Below are positions 11,211 through 22,418 of a stretch of DNA of 64,000 nucleotides, piece by piece. Location of the stretch: positions 3,100,001 to 3,164,000 of the forward strand of contig NC_079234.1 in the NCBI RefSeq assembly GCF_028502605.1, in the 5' to 3' direction. A program made the translations under genes and the position numbers. The notes below the pieces were generated by a model that was not told where the DNA came from, did not search any database, and worked only from the letters and a program-made list of their open reading frames with translations. Numbering within the stretch: position 1 is the first letter of the stretch; every line of letters begins with the position of its first letter. The DNA is from Trichoderma breve (lineage: Eukaryota > Ascomycota > Sordariomycetes > Hypocreales > Hypocreaceae).

Positions 11211-14045
11211 CTATCGAAGGGGCAGCGAAGAAGATGCTCCAGAAATCGTCAACGACGCCTCAGGGGCTCCAATACACGTCCACAGCAACTGATCCGCTTT
11301 CAGAGCGCCCTCCACCTTGATAGTGTGCTTCTCGCCTGGCACAATGTCAAAGCCATTGTCACTCAGCTTCAGCCCCTCAACCTCTTCAAACACGAATCCC
11401 TTGACGGGCTTCTGGGCCGAAACGACGACCTCATCCTTTGCGGACGAAACCTCAAACGAGATGCCCCGGTCAGACAGGTCGAGGAACTTAATGGGCTCGG
11501 GCCAGGCAGTGTCTTGGGCGACGAGAGCGCCGGTGGAAGCATCGGTGATGGTGGCGTGCACGACGTAGGGGTCGTACTCGGCCAGGTCGAAGGGCTTGGT
11601 GAGGTCCTCAGGGTTGGGGATCGACGGCGGCAGCGGCTTGCCCTGGAGGACGTCGGTGGTGGAGTTTGCAGCGGCGGTGATTGTGGACTTGATGGGGTCG
11701 ACGACGTCCTTTCCAGAGCGGACGGAGATGAAGCGCACGATGAGACTCAGCTCGACGGGCTTGGTGTCGTTGCTGACGACCCAGACGTCAAAAGTTCCCT
11801 TACGGGCGGGCAGGGTCTGGTCGACTTGGCCGGTAACGAGGCCGGAGTCCTTGTCAACCCAGTCTCCTGTCTGAGTCCAGTCATGGAATGTCCTATGCAC
11901 ACCAACGTCGACGGAGCGCAGTGCCCGCGAGATGGCGTAGTAGGCTGGCTTCTTGATGAGGTAGTAGTCCACCACGGCCCACGACATGGTTGGCCAGCAG
12001 TCGTTGAGCTGCCATACCAGAACACCACCGCATTGCCTGGCTCCGGGCTTGCCCCATTGTCTTCGCCAGGCCTTGTACGCGGCACGCATCGTCTCTGACT
12101 GGACGATTTGCGTCAGGTGAGTGTAGCCGCCGAGATCGAGCCGGGGCCGGAAGTTGTCCACGACGTAGCTGATCATGCGGCGTTCGTGGCCGATGGCCTT
12201 GTTGTGGGCGTCGAGGACCATGGAGCCGGGGTAGAGCTGCGCCGGGTCGCTGGCCATGCGACGCGTGGTGCTAAGATGAGGATATGCCTCCATGCCAAAC
12301 TCGCTGACGAATCGGCCTCCCATGCCGACGGCTTCTTGGTATTTGTTCATGGCTCCGTGCCAGACTGGTAGACGACTGTTAGCGATATTTGGCTCTCAAA
12401 GCTGCGATGAGAGACTCAAAAAAAGGGGGGAGAAAAACTCACTGTTCCATTGATGAATATCGCCAACGGTTGGGTCAGCCGTGGGCTTGCCATCTCCCCA
12501 AGGACTGCTAGGGTGGTAAATCTTGCCTGGGTCTTCTTCCTCAACCCATGTTGGCAGAAGGTGCTCATAAATATACCTCGCGGGGAACGAAGACTTGAGC
12601 CATGATTCTGGATCCTTGTTGTCAAAGTCATAGTCGAGCTTATACCTCTCTTGGACCTGGTAATCTTCGTTGTTGCCCGCCCAAGCCATCACGGAGGGGT
12701 GTGTCCGCAGGCGTTGAATCTGCTGCCTCGCTTCCTCTTCCAGAGTCTTCAGATAGGACGGGTAGGCGGGATAAGATGCGCAAGCGAACTGAAAGTCGTG
12801 GAACACCAAGATGCCAAACTCGTCGCAAGCTTCGATAAGAGCATCTTCTTCGTAGACGCCACCTCCCCATACTCGCAGCATGACCTGGTTGCCCTCTGCC
12901 ATGAGCTTGGCCCATTCGTAATATCGTTCTGAGGGCACACCGGCGAGATAACTATCGGCAGGAATCCAACATGAGCCACCAGCAAACACGTCGACGTTGT
13001 TTATGCGGAAGTAGAAGGATTTGCCGTGAGCGTCCGGCTCTTGAACCAGCTCGGTTCGTCGGAACCCAACCAGTTTAGACTGACTGTCGATTTCTTTGGC
13101 ATCAGAAGCCTTGTGGTGGAGCTTGGCGGTCAGTTGATAACGGGGCTGACTTCCGTATCCTTTTGGATACCAAAGCTTGGGCTTCTCGAGCTTAAACGGA
13201 ACCTTGATCAGCCCATCTTTAGCCGAAGCAAGGTCTACTGCCTGCTGGAACACCGTCTGGCCTTCTAATGACAGGGCCACTGAAACTTGGGCATCCTGGC
13301 CCGGAACGCCAGCTATGCGAGCGAAGATGGATCCGGAAACAGACGACAGATCCTGACCGACTTCGCTCTGAACCCAGACATCGTCAATCCTCGCAACGTA
13401 CGTCTCGAGAGTGACGGGTTTCCAAGGTCCGGCTGTCATGAGAATTGGGCCCCAATCCCAACCCCAATTGTACTGGGCTTTCCGTACCGGGACACGACTT
13501 CTCTCAGTCTGTCGAACGTAGAATTTGTGCTCATTGCCATACTCTTTGATGAGCTCTTCACCTTTGACGATGGCGGAGTGAAAGACGATGCGGAGGGTGT
13601 TCTCCGACCCGACTTTGATGCGGTCTGTGACATTTACACGATAAGAGACAAACATATTCTCCGATTCCAGCAGTTTTTCCTCATTGAGATAGACGGTGGC
13701 AAAAGTGTCGAGGCCGCTGAATACCAAGTCTCTTGTCACATTTTCACCTTGCATGGCATCAGGGGTAATTGTCACTTGATACTCCCAGTCCTTGTCGCCA
13801 ATCCACTGAACGGCGCGTTCATTTAGGTCCACAAAGGGGTCTGGAATCCTAGAATTTTGTTAGCTCTACATTGCTCTGGTGGAAGCTGTTTATATGTAGT
13901 CTCATATGGGGGCATACTTTTTGTTAGCCAGCAGATCCGTGTGAACCTGCGTTGGCACTTTTTCCACCGGCAGCCATTCTGTCGAAGGACCTTGATGCTG
14001 CCTAAAGGTCCAGCCGCTGACCAGCTGAGTGCTTTGCTGAGACAT
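11211..14045 (-). CDS. beta-mannosidase, glycoside hydrolase family 2
   Basis: Exons 13918-14045, 12443-13848 and 11211-12364 join in phase to give 895 residues. Introns have donors GTATGC and GTGAGT. The protein starts MSQQSTQLVSGWTFRQHQG with no signal peptide, which points to an intracellular (MndB-type) enzyme that removes non-reducing beta-mannose from manno-oligosaccharides and N-glycan remnants. GH2 architecture is visible: a jelly-roll N-domain (GLDTFATVYLNEE), the AQYNWGWDWGP strand, Ig-like domains, then a TIM barrel. The expected acid/base Glu lies in WAGNNED (about E437) and the nucleophile Glu in FVSEFGMEAYP (about E533). C-terminal beta-sandwich domains follow. Upstream CreA-like sites (14325-14471) suggest carbon repression, but only by motif. 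Confidence 0.95.
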
Positions 14046-14240
14046 GTTGTTGTAGAGTAAGAAAGTCGACGATATGCCTGACTGTCCAAAGCTTGTAGTC
14101 TGGAAGGCAAGTCAGCATCAAACACACATCATCTATACGCTCTTCTCTTCTCCCTGTGTTTCACCTTACCGTGACGCACAATATGGGCAACACCCATTAA
14201 AGAAGACAGAATAACCCTCGCTCCGGGACCGGCAGACTCC

Positions 14241-14250
14241 TATATATCAT
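14241..14250 (-). promoter_or_regulatory. candidate TATA element of the beta-mannosidase gene
   Basis: TATATATCAT on the + strand reads ATGATATATA on the minus strand, about 195 nt upstream of the beta-mannosidase ATG. Position and sequence fit a TATA-like element. There is no transcript evidence. Confidence 0.3.
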
Positions 14251-14324
14251 AGAAGAGCCCTGAGTACTGCAGTTCCAACACGTTCCAACCTCGCCTCAGC
14301 CATCAACTTGCACCTGATTTCTCC

Positions 14325-14471
14325 CCCCACGACAGCATAAAGCCCCTCCCCCACTTTGCGGGGATCCGGCCGAGAGAGCTTCATAGTCGCCGAAAAGCGG
14401 CTGTCCAAGGAAGCAAAAGGCGTAGCAGGAACATTTGTTTGGGGGGGAGCAAAAAGTTGGCCGTCGTGGGG
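14325..14471. promoter_or_regulatory. cluster of CreA/Cre1-type sites (SYGGRG)
   Basis: Four matches to the fungal carbon-catabolite repressor consensus 5'-SYGGRG-3' fall in about 150 bp: CCCCAC (reverse of GTGGGG) at 14325-14330 and 14349-14354, GCGGGG at 14358-14363 and GTGGGG at 14466-14471. They lie 280-425 nt upstream of the beta-mannosidase start. Cre1 often binds closely spaced pairs, as at 14349-14363. The motif is short, so chance occurrence is possible. Confidence 0.35.
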
Positions 14472-15252
14472 CCAGAATCCACGCCGTCTTTAGCCTTTTT
14501 TGCGTAGGGCTTATCAAGGGGTACTTGGCCGTTCGCCAGTGACGCCTCAGCTCTTTGTGTACCTCGCGATGGCTCCGAATGCAGAATACCCGACCAGAAG
14601 CTGCTCGGAGTCGGGGCTAAAAAGAACATCTTAGCCGGCAGCAGAGCGTTAACGGTTGCTTCTCGTAGCTGTTTGAGGGTGACGATGGATCGGATACATC
14701 CTTTTTGGATCCAGGAGACGCGTCTGCTTGTCTTGGCTGTGACAAGTGAAGTCAACAATCGATCGAGTCGGTCAACTGGTCACATAAGCTTGTCTTTAGC
14801 GAACACAAGCTGAAAGTCCCCCATAGAAGGGGTCCATTTAGCGGTGCCACAGTGGATGGGGTTGGGATTTGGGGGCTTCCCGGTGGCTCTGATAGCCCCC
14901 CACGGTACTGTTAGTGCCCCATGGATGATATGGAACAACGTGGCTATGGAGCTCATCAATACTCAATTTCAAGTTCCGAGCCCTCAACTCAAGATATCTA
15001 GACTATGGCTATTACTTCTCTCCGTCTCCTTTTGCTTGAAGAGCATTAAAAACATTAACTAGTGCCAAATTCCATCATTGCCGTTGAAGCAATGCTGCCG
15101 GCATCCCAATGAACCACATGTATACCGTTCATCATAACGCCGGACAGCCAGTTAGCCATCCAATTCATCCGTCCACCCCAAAACGCTGGATACAAATTCC
15201 CGTCCGTATGCCTGACGTATAAAAAAAAAAGATATTAAGTTCATCATAAGCC

Positions 15253-16853
15253 TCAGTCAATGACCTGAGAGTCAACGCCGTGCATCTCCTTTGGGAACCA
15301 GCAATTCTCCAAATGGCAAGGCTCCCTAGGACAGCGATGTCCGGCCACACAATCTGTCTGGCTGCAGCTCAGTCCGTTCAAACATGGAGACTGACGGGCA
15401 ATGCCTCGCAAGGCTTCCAACTGCTGAGCAGTCAATTTTTCCCCGTGAATGTGGTGGCATTTCCCATACTTGTCAAGATAAAAACACTTGCCCAAGAGGT
15501 GGAAATTGTTGCAGAGCTTACGGTCTTTCAAGCTGGAGAAATCAGACTGCGAATACGAAAGGCGCGAGTCCACCCTCTGTCCCAGCCTGTTCCGCAATAT
15601 GACTCCATTGGGCGACGGCTTCGGCTCCGGACAATACAGTTGAGCGGGAACACTATGTGCTGGGCTAGTGGGCACCTTGGCAGCAGCTGCAAAGCTCAAT
15701 GGAGCGTTTGAAGGCATCGGTGTTCCTGGTGGTGTAATGTGGAACGAGGTCCTGCGGTTCGTCTCATTGGGGAGCTTTTGGCCTCTAAAGATGTTGTCGA
15801 ACGCCACATTCTGGAACTTGTCTTTGATTGCTGCCAGCTCGTAGGCGAAAGGGGGGCCTGACATGAGCGTTATTTGACCTCGAATCGTCTGATCTTCGAG
15901 GAAAGAGTCGAACACGCGGGCGTATCCGTTGTCTCCCGGCCCTCCAAAAAACACCTGCTTGCAATGGCTGTCGCCGAGACCAAACTTGAGGGCCGCTTTG
16001 TCATATCAGTATCCAAATTGTAAACCTATAACCAGTATTGGAATGGGAGAGAGAAACTCCAAATTCACGACGGCAGCTCACCTTTGATCTTCTCGTCTGC
16101 GCATTCTTTACCACACCCAGCGTCAATAAAGTCGCAGGTGGGGTGAACTGTGTTATACCCTCGAACAAAATCTTCAAACGATGCCGAGTCAGGCAGAAGT
16201 TCTCTATATTTCTTGGACAGCCCTTTCAAATTCGCATATACACGAATCACCACCTGCGCGTTGGCAGGAAGGGATGGAAATCTTGTCTTGATATCCTCGG
16301 CTATCGCCTTCCTCAGGAGGCTAGCTACCCTCTTGCCCCCCAGCAGGCCATCTCTCACAAATTCATCTTGAAACTGGTTTGTTTATAAACAGTCAGCGAA
16401 TCTCTAGCCGCGAGGGAGGGCGACGCCGTAAAGCACGTGTATACTCACCGGCATATTGTCGCCATCGATTATAACCATACTAAAAACATGTTCATCCTGC
16501 GTCACTGTGGTCAGCTCGCTCACATCTTCGGGTGTTCATCGTTTTCCTCCTACCGTCTTGCGTCGTAAATCTTCAATCTGCTTCTCAGCTTGATCAAGTT
16601 TGGCGCGTTTGAGCTCAAGCATATCCTTTCGGTCTCGAAGGTCCATATGGGCCTCGGCGAGCTGCGCCGTCAAATCGCTGATGTGCCCAAATAAGTCCTA
16701 GAGAGGGTCTTAGCCTGTGTATCATTGAGAATTCCCTGGCGGCAACGGATTCTGGGGCCTCACTGAGATCAATGCATGTTTACGCTCATCTTCTGCCATG
16801 ACTAAATTCCATTGCTCCTCCAATCTCTTCAGATGCTCTTGATTTTCCGTCAT
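15253..16853 (-). CDS. NYN-like domain plus tandem CCCH zinc-finger protein
   Basis: Five exons (16764-16853, 16554-16697, 16449-16496, 16082-16373, 15253-15995) join in phase to give 438 residues. Residues 1-78 form a coiled coil rich in Glu, Lys and Leu. Residues about 84-290 look like a NYN/PIN-type fold: the strand VIIDGDNMP (D89, D91, N92), a long helical part, CDFIDAGCGKE, and a final GGPGDNGY motif, all acidic-residue positions expected of RNase-like domains. A Ser/Pro linker follows. Cys/His clusters occupy 353-430: C353-x8-C-x8-C-x3-H375, C396-x5-C-x4-C-x3-H411 and a further Cys-rich segment 413-430. I take this as the fungal CCCH/DUF7923-type family, presumably RNA-binding. Cellular role unknown. 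Confidence 0.85.
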
Positions 16854-19800
16854 CTCCAATACTTTGAGTGGTTCAAGAAATGCTGGACATAATACTCACT
16901 CCCAGAGAGGACGCATATTCAGCGAGGAAGAATGAAACAAGTATAGATCGTCATTTTATATGCATGGTAGAAAGACTGTGCGATACCCTTCCTCATCTCC
17001 AGGCGTCGCCCTGTGACTTTTGATTTGGCCACCGACGTGGCGCTTTGCACAGCATTGCGCTGGTCGAATAGCAGCACGACATGTCGCAGCGGAGGAACTG
17101 ATAGAGCAGCCGATGTCCAATGGAAAGGCGAGAAGCTGCAGGCCAGGCGGACACGACACGACAACATGACTTTCATGTGAAGCGCAGCCACCGCTTAATC
17201 AAGCTGCTCCGGCCTATGCAGCGAACTTTGGCTGCATATGAATATTGAAACCAAGATTTGAGAACTCACTTCCACTTAGCTGCGAAGCCGCATATGCACT
17301 TTCGTTGCGGTAGGCCTCGGAAAGGCACCCCCTGTTTTTTTCATCTTTTTAGCAACTTGGACGATCGACAGCCTGACACGGGGCACGCACACGCATGCAA
17401 CTCGTAATCCGTGCATGGTGATGGAGCATCGCTCCCTCGACGGCGTATTATATGCATAAGAATCTGCGATGCAGGCCGCCTTGGCACCCACTAAGAGGCC
17501 TGTCCAGGCAACCTTCAGCCAAAGGATGTTGTGGAAGGCCACAAAGTCCCCGCCCTCCCATTCATCTTGTTGGGGCCAGGTTCATCGTAGGATTCAATAA
17601 TGGCCAATTCTACCGGAACTGGATCCCATTGGCCAGAACATACTCAAAATATCCGCGAGACTCTTTCCCCTTTTAATGGCGTCTGGATCAAACCTGCGGG
17701 TGTTGTTGTCGCAAAATCACTAGATAGGAGGTTGTCGTCGCTGTTCACATTAGCATCCTGATATTGCCGTGACTTACACATTTCAGCTTGGCCACCAAAT
17801 TGTATCCAAGAATGACTCTTCTTTCTTCATTAATCGCACCACTCTCAAGATCATGGAGCACCTACTCACCAGACTAATTCAGACTCAGAAGAAACCTCCA
17901 GACTTGTTTCAAGTTTGGTGGCTGGGCTAAACTCTGCAGGAAGAAGTCATGAGTAAGTCATTTCCATAAGATCTTAGGTGCTCCAGGCGACTAATAGATC
18001 TTCTTAGTGATCGTCACGCTGCCAAGAAACGAATAACACGCCGGCAAAGTAGTTTGAATATCGATTCTCAGCGATAATAGGCGTCTGATCACCCGTTGAG
18101 ATGGATGACAAACTGGGATCCTTGCTAATGCCAACAGCCAATACCGTGCAGTCTAATGTGCCCGCCGCGATGCTTCTCCCCCAGTAAAACGACGAGAGTG
18201 ATCGAGAACTCGGATGAACTCCCACGATACTAACATGGAAATGAGTTGGACAATAGTAAAAGCTGGCAGTAATGGAATAGCATTTGTGAAAGTGAACCCG
18301 AGTCCGAAAGCAACCACAGGGCATAGAAGACTGTTCAGGCTCAATCTGGGGAGAAACGTTGTCAACACTATCTTTCCCAAGGACAAAAGATGAGAAATAT
18401 GCCAAATCGATAGATTCGCAAGGATATTGGACCTTCAGGCAACATCGGGGCATCTTACCATGATCTGCTAGTGCGTCGTATTCCATTCGATATTGAAAGA
18501 ACTCGCGCCCTCGAGTTGAGTTGTCAATCATCCTGCATTCTTCCAACGAATCCAATTACCTCTTAATCGACGCTCAGTATCGAAACCGATAGTTTTACCT
18601 CGTGACGATTGCGATATTCCTTGCATTGACGATTGATTGAATCGAGACGAAATTACAAAGAAGGTTGGATTAAGCATTGCCTAGTAGGTAGGTGAAGATC
18701 GGCAGCTAGAAGCATATGAGGGAAGGAACGGGACTGGGTTACGATAATCCGATCTTCCTACCAATGTTGTCACAGCATCACCTTCTTCTTCTTTTACTCA
18801 ACTTTAGCTGGACTTATTTGCAATCGAATTTCTGGCAATGTTTTCAATGCAATCACAGAGACGGCACGGCAAGGCTGGATTCCATTACAAGAAGATACAG
18901 GGGTATGCATATCGAGAGACTGGAAACTCGACCCGTCGTTTTGTCCATTTCGCGGCCACTTCTTATCACAAAGAGATGTTCAATCGAGCAGTCAATACCC
19001 GAATGACCATGTGCAATTGGCGTCTCAATCTCAAAGAGCTGAAGGCCATCTCGAGCCACCCATCCTATCATCTCTCTGCCGTCTTTCTAGTAAGGTAATG
19101 CTTTCTCTATCTTCTATTACACGCTCTCCTTCGACCATTCTCTCCAATCAAAAGCGGCATATCACGTACCTGTTTTGTTATCTCGAGGGAACACACACCC
19201 AACAACAACCACGCCCCTTCTCTAACATCGGGCCGTTCTCATCTCTGGCCAATGTCCGTGGCATCTCCTCCACTAGAGAGACGGCATAACAGGAAGCAAC
19301 CAGCATGCATAACCTGATCCTTTTGAGCAAACTAAAGCAGTTTACGGGGTGCATTCAAATGCACGTGCGTCTGTCTATGCAAGAGGTTCTCGGTGTGCTG
19401 GGATTATCACTGCAGGCTTACAGTCGTATGTCCGGGTGGAAAAAAAAAAAAGCCCAGCTTCCTTGATCGGTTTGATGCTTGCCGTGGGTTATTAATAACC
19501 TCGAAAAGGCATTCATCGACCTGGCTAATCTCTCTTTCAAGCAGCGAGAATGCAGCATCGGCATCAAACGACGAATCGAATACGAATCTTGATGAACACA
19601 AACTAGCACGCGCAAGGAAAGCATGCCGCAAGATTACTTCCCAGCCACCAGACCACACCAGTCACTCACCACAGCTGCATCCACAGACTGTCGCACGAAT
19701 CAAAGCATGGAATTCGGGTTTAGAGGCGGGCCATCAGGCGAATTAATTGCCGTGTGCATATTCATCGCCTGCATGCAGACCGAAATGCTCACTTCACTGG

Positions 19801-20042
19801 CTGCCGCTCCCTGCGGTGACAGTTGGCAGAGCGTCATTGGAACGTCTGTTTACGCGCCTCAGAATTAATTTATGCCTGGGCCTGCCGCTCTGATCCTGAT
19901 TCCGGGTGGCTTTCAAGCGAAATCTAAGAGATCGAGAGAGGAGTCATCTCCTAAGAAGACCGAGAAACCGAGAGGCGCGAGGCACATCATTACAAGAGAT
20001 CTTCATTTAGCGAGGGCGGCCAGTTCTGCCTTTTTTTACATC
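16854..20042. other. 3.2 kb intergenic region without a supported gene
   Basis: Lies between the minus-strand zinc-finger gene and the + strand ISG12-like gene. The longest open frame (18004-18555, minus, 183 codons) starts at TTG, has no recognisable motif and competes with an equally open overlapping frame, so I do not call it. No RNA gene or transposon end was recognised. Confidence 0.5.
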
Positions 20043-20554
20043 ATGACCCCTCAAGACTGTGTAAGTTGGCACATGCATATCTGCCCACACCCTCTCTAAA
20101 AAAAAACAGCCTTATGCATTACACATGTACTAATGCTTGCATCCAACATCCAAAAAGATTCAGCATTTCGTAACCGAACATCCCATCGAAGCGGCGAAGC
20201 TACTTGGCGGAATAACCGTCACCGCTGCCCCTGTGGCCGTTGCTGTCCCCTTCTTGGGCGCACTTGGCTTTGGAGCTGTTGGTGTAGCAGGGGGTATGGC
20301 ATGGATGTCAACTTTACGAAAAGCTTGGTTGATTACTAACTGGAACTTCTCAAGGTTCTCTGGCTGCAACGATCCAAGGGAGCATAGGCCCCATTGCGGC
20401 AAAGAGTCTGTTTGCCATTTTGCAGAGTGCGGGAGCTGGAGGGATGGGACTGGCCGCTGTGAAGACAGCCATTCTAGCTGCTGGAGGAGCGATGACCGCA
20501 GGGCCCGTACACACGCTTCTGCAATGCTTGAGCAGCAATGCCACGGCAACGTGA
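20043..20554 (+). CDS. ISG12/IFI6-like small hydrophobic protein
   Basis: Three exons: 20043-20060, 20158-20293 and 20355-20554, giving 117 residues. Donors are GTAAGT and GTATGG; acceptors AAAAAG and TCAAG. The N-terminus MTPQDC is followed by an amphipathic stretch (IQHFVTEHPIEAAKLLGG), then two long Gly/Ala-rich hydrophobic segments (PVAVAVPFLGALGFGAVGVAGG and, after the intron, SLAATIQGSIGPIAAKSLF). A conserved-looking ILQSAGAGGMGLAAV follows, then a third hydrophobic stretch. The GF-GAVGVAGGS.AA.IQ...G.IAA.SLFA.LQSAGAGG pattern is that of the interferon-inducible 6-16/ISG12 family, whose animal members reside in mitochondrial or ER membranes. Fungal members exist but their role is not established. 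The frame is open upstream to an ATG at 19872, so a 57-residue longer N-terminus cannot be excluded; I prefer the shorter form because the extension is low-complexity and hydrophilic. Confidence 0.78.
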
Positions 20555-20745
20555 CGCTGGAAAGCGAGTTTCAGATAGAGGAGGGGAGGCGAAAAGATGA
20601 TCATCTAAGCACGGTACGAGTATCTCTACGGTCTTGCTAAAAGATAATTGCATTAGCTAGTTGTCTATTCATGTACGAATCTTTGCTACCCAACGAGCAT
20701 GGGCCTTGTATGTCTCCTCATCCTCCCTTGCATCCTGCAAGTGTC

Positions 20746-22418
20746 TCATCCGGAGACGAGCTCGTCTCTGGACGCAATCTCCTGCTTTGTCTGCCGCTGT
20801 GTTTCCGTCTCCTTCTTATCATCAGCCACCCCATTTCCGCTCTTCGCCTTATTAGCGTCGTCGCCGTCGGCCTTGTCTTTGGCCTTGCTCCCCTTGTCCT
20901 TCTTGAGAGAAATCGCCCCCTTGGCCAGGGCCTCGCTCGGCAGCGGCCGAATAATGGGCTGGGCCACCCACCAAGGGCGCTTACACCTCTTGATGGTGCC
21001 GATGGAGCTCTCCTCCTCGGGCACGCCCTCCAGGGTCCGCTCGCCTATCACTTTCTCCAGCTCCTCCTCGAAGCTCCGGCCGTCCGTCTGCTCGTATTCC
21101 AGCAGGCCCTCGGCCACTCTCTTCTCCACGGCCGCGAGGACCCGCTCGTAGCCGTCGATGCCGTCCCTGCGGGCCCTTGCCAGCTGATCTCTGATATCGG
21201 TGTGCTTGGTGACAAAGTGTCTGAGGACGTGGAACATGTGGGGCTGCAGCGCCGAGATGTTGGGCGATGAGTTGAGGCTCTTGTCGTCTTCCTTCTTTCT
21301 CTTCTTCTTCGCGGGCTCGTCCGCGTCGTCTGAGCTCTCGGTCTCTGTGATCCAGGCGGTATCATCGCCCGGGACAAACAGCGGTCGTCTCTGTGGAGGT
21401 TCCTGGTCGTACACGTATTTGTGCAGGATGTCCAGGTATCGTCTTGTGATGGCATCAACTCGCCAGCCGCCTTTTCCGTCCTTGCCCCTCCAGTATTCCC
21501 TGCTCTTCTCTTCGACCGGCGGGGGATTGCCGAACAGGCCGGGATCGCTGAGGTTTCCCTCGGCTGACATGATGCCATCCGCTCCAGTAGCGTCCAAACA
21601 CTTCTGTAGATCCCCGTCTTGTAGGATGTTACCGTTCGCAAAGAGTACAGTTTCTGGTGGCAGGCTATCTCTGAGGAACCTAATCATCTCCCAGTCGGCA
21701 ACTCCAGTAAGGTGCCCCTTCTGTTCTCGCCTCCGTCCATGCACGGTCAATATAGAAGCTCCAGCCTTAAGCACATTCTGTGCGTATTCCAGAGTCTTCT
21801 CTTTTGTCTCTAGCACGCGGATTTTGGCCGTGACCGGGATCGAAAGCTCCTTGTGCAATGTGTTGATCAGCTTAAAGATGAGATCTTGATCTTCCTGCAG
21901 AAACGCTCCGTAGTGGCCCTTGCGCGCAATACCCTGCGGGCATCCAAGGTTCAAGTCGACAGCATCGCAGTATGGAACAACATGTTGCGCCGCAGAGAGC
22001 AGCGCCTCGGGATCGTTTGCGCAAAACTGAACAAAGAGAGGCCGGTCAATCTTTGGGTTTCCGTCCAGCCAAGGCTCGTCGGATCCCGCTCGAACAGCCT
22101 GGTAATGCGCCTTTCGGTATTTTTCGTCTTGGGAGAAGAGTCGAGCGTGAAGCATGGGCGTATAAGCTAGCAGCTTGGACTGCTCCGAGGGCAACAAGAA
22201 AGATCGTGTGAGCATTCGCCAGGCCTGTCAAGCGCACACACGTTAGCAAAAAACATGGGCAAAGCATCGCCGCCGGGATCCAATGCAAGACAAACAAACT
22301 CGGATTGGTCCACCATGGGAGCCACGATAAACTTGGGACTCCCAATGCTCTCGTAAAACGCCCGTCCATGGAGCTTCTTGGGCGGTTCGGCTCCCTTGGC
22401 CGCCTCTGTCGCAGTCAT
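20746..22418 (-). CDS. DUS1: tRNA-dihydrouridine(16/17) synthase [NAD(P)(+)]
   Basis: Two exons, 22296-22418 and 20746-22224 (intron donor GTTTGT), giving 533 residues. The flavin TIM barrel begins PKFIVAPMVDQSEFAWRMLTRSF and contains YTPMLHARLF, FVQFCANDPE, LNLGCPQGIARKGHYGAFL with the catalytic Cys (C136) that protonates the uridine base, TAKIRVLETKEKTLEYA, TVHGRRREQKG and LFANGNI...ADGIMSAEGNLSDPGLF. The helical tRNA-binding domain follows, carrying insertions rich in Lys/Glu, and then a long charged Lys-rich tail. Dus1 reduces U16/U17 in the tRNA D-loop with FMN and NADPH. The reading frame upstream of the chosen ATG stays open to another ATG at 22514 and encodes a 32-residue Arg-rich, acid-free segment; see findings. 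Confidence 0.94.

Larger units (their letters stand above)
14046..15252. other. intergenic region upstream of beta-mannosidase
   Basis: Promoter of the minus-strand beta-mannosidase at its left end and the 3' end of the zinc-finger gene at its right end. Open frames here are short and lack splice or family support. Confidence 0.55.

Noticed and set aside
13823..14125. 100-codon frame covering exon 1 of beta-mannosidase in another phase
   Set aside because: It reads through the first intron in the wrong phase; the MSQQSTQLVSGWTF frame joins the GH2 body correctly.
18004..18555. 183-codon open frame on the minus strand
   Set aside because: It begins at TTG, has no recognisable domain, and a second hydrophobic frame overlaps it; no convincing introns to extend it.
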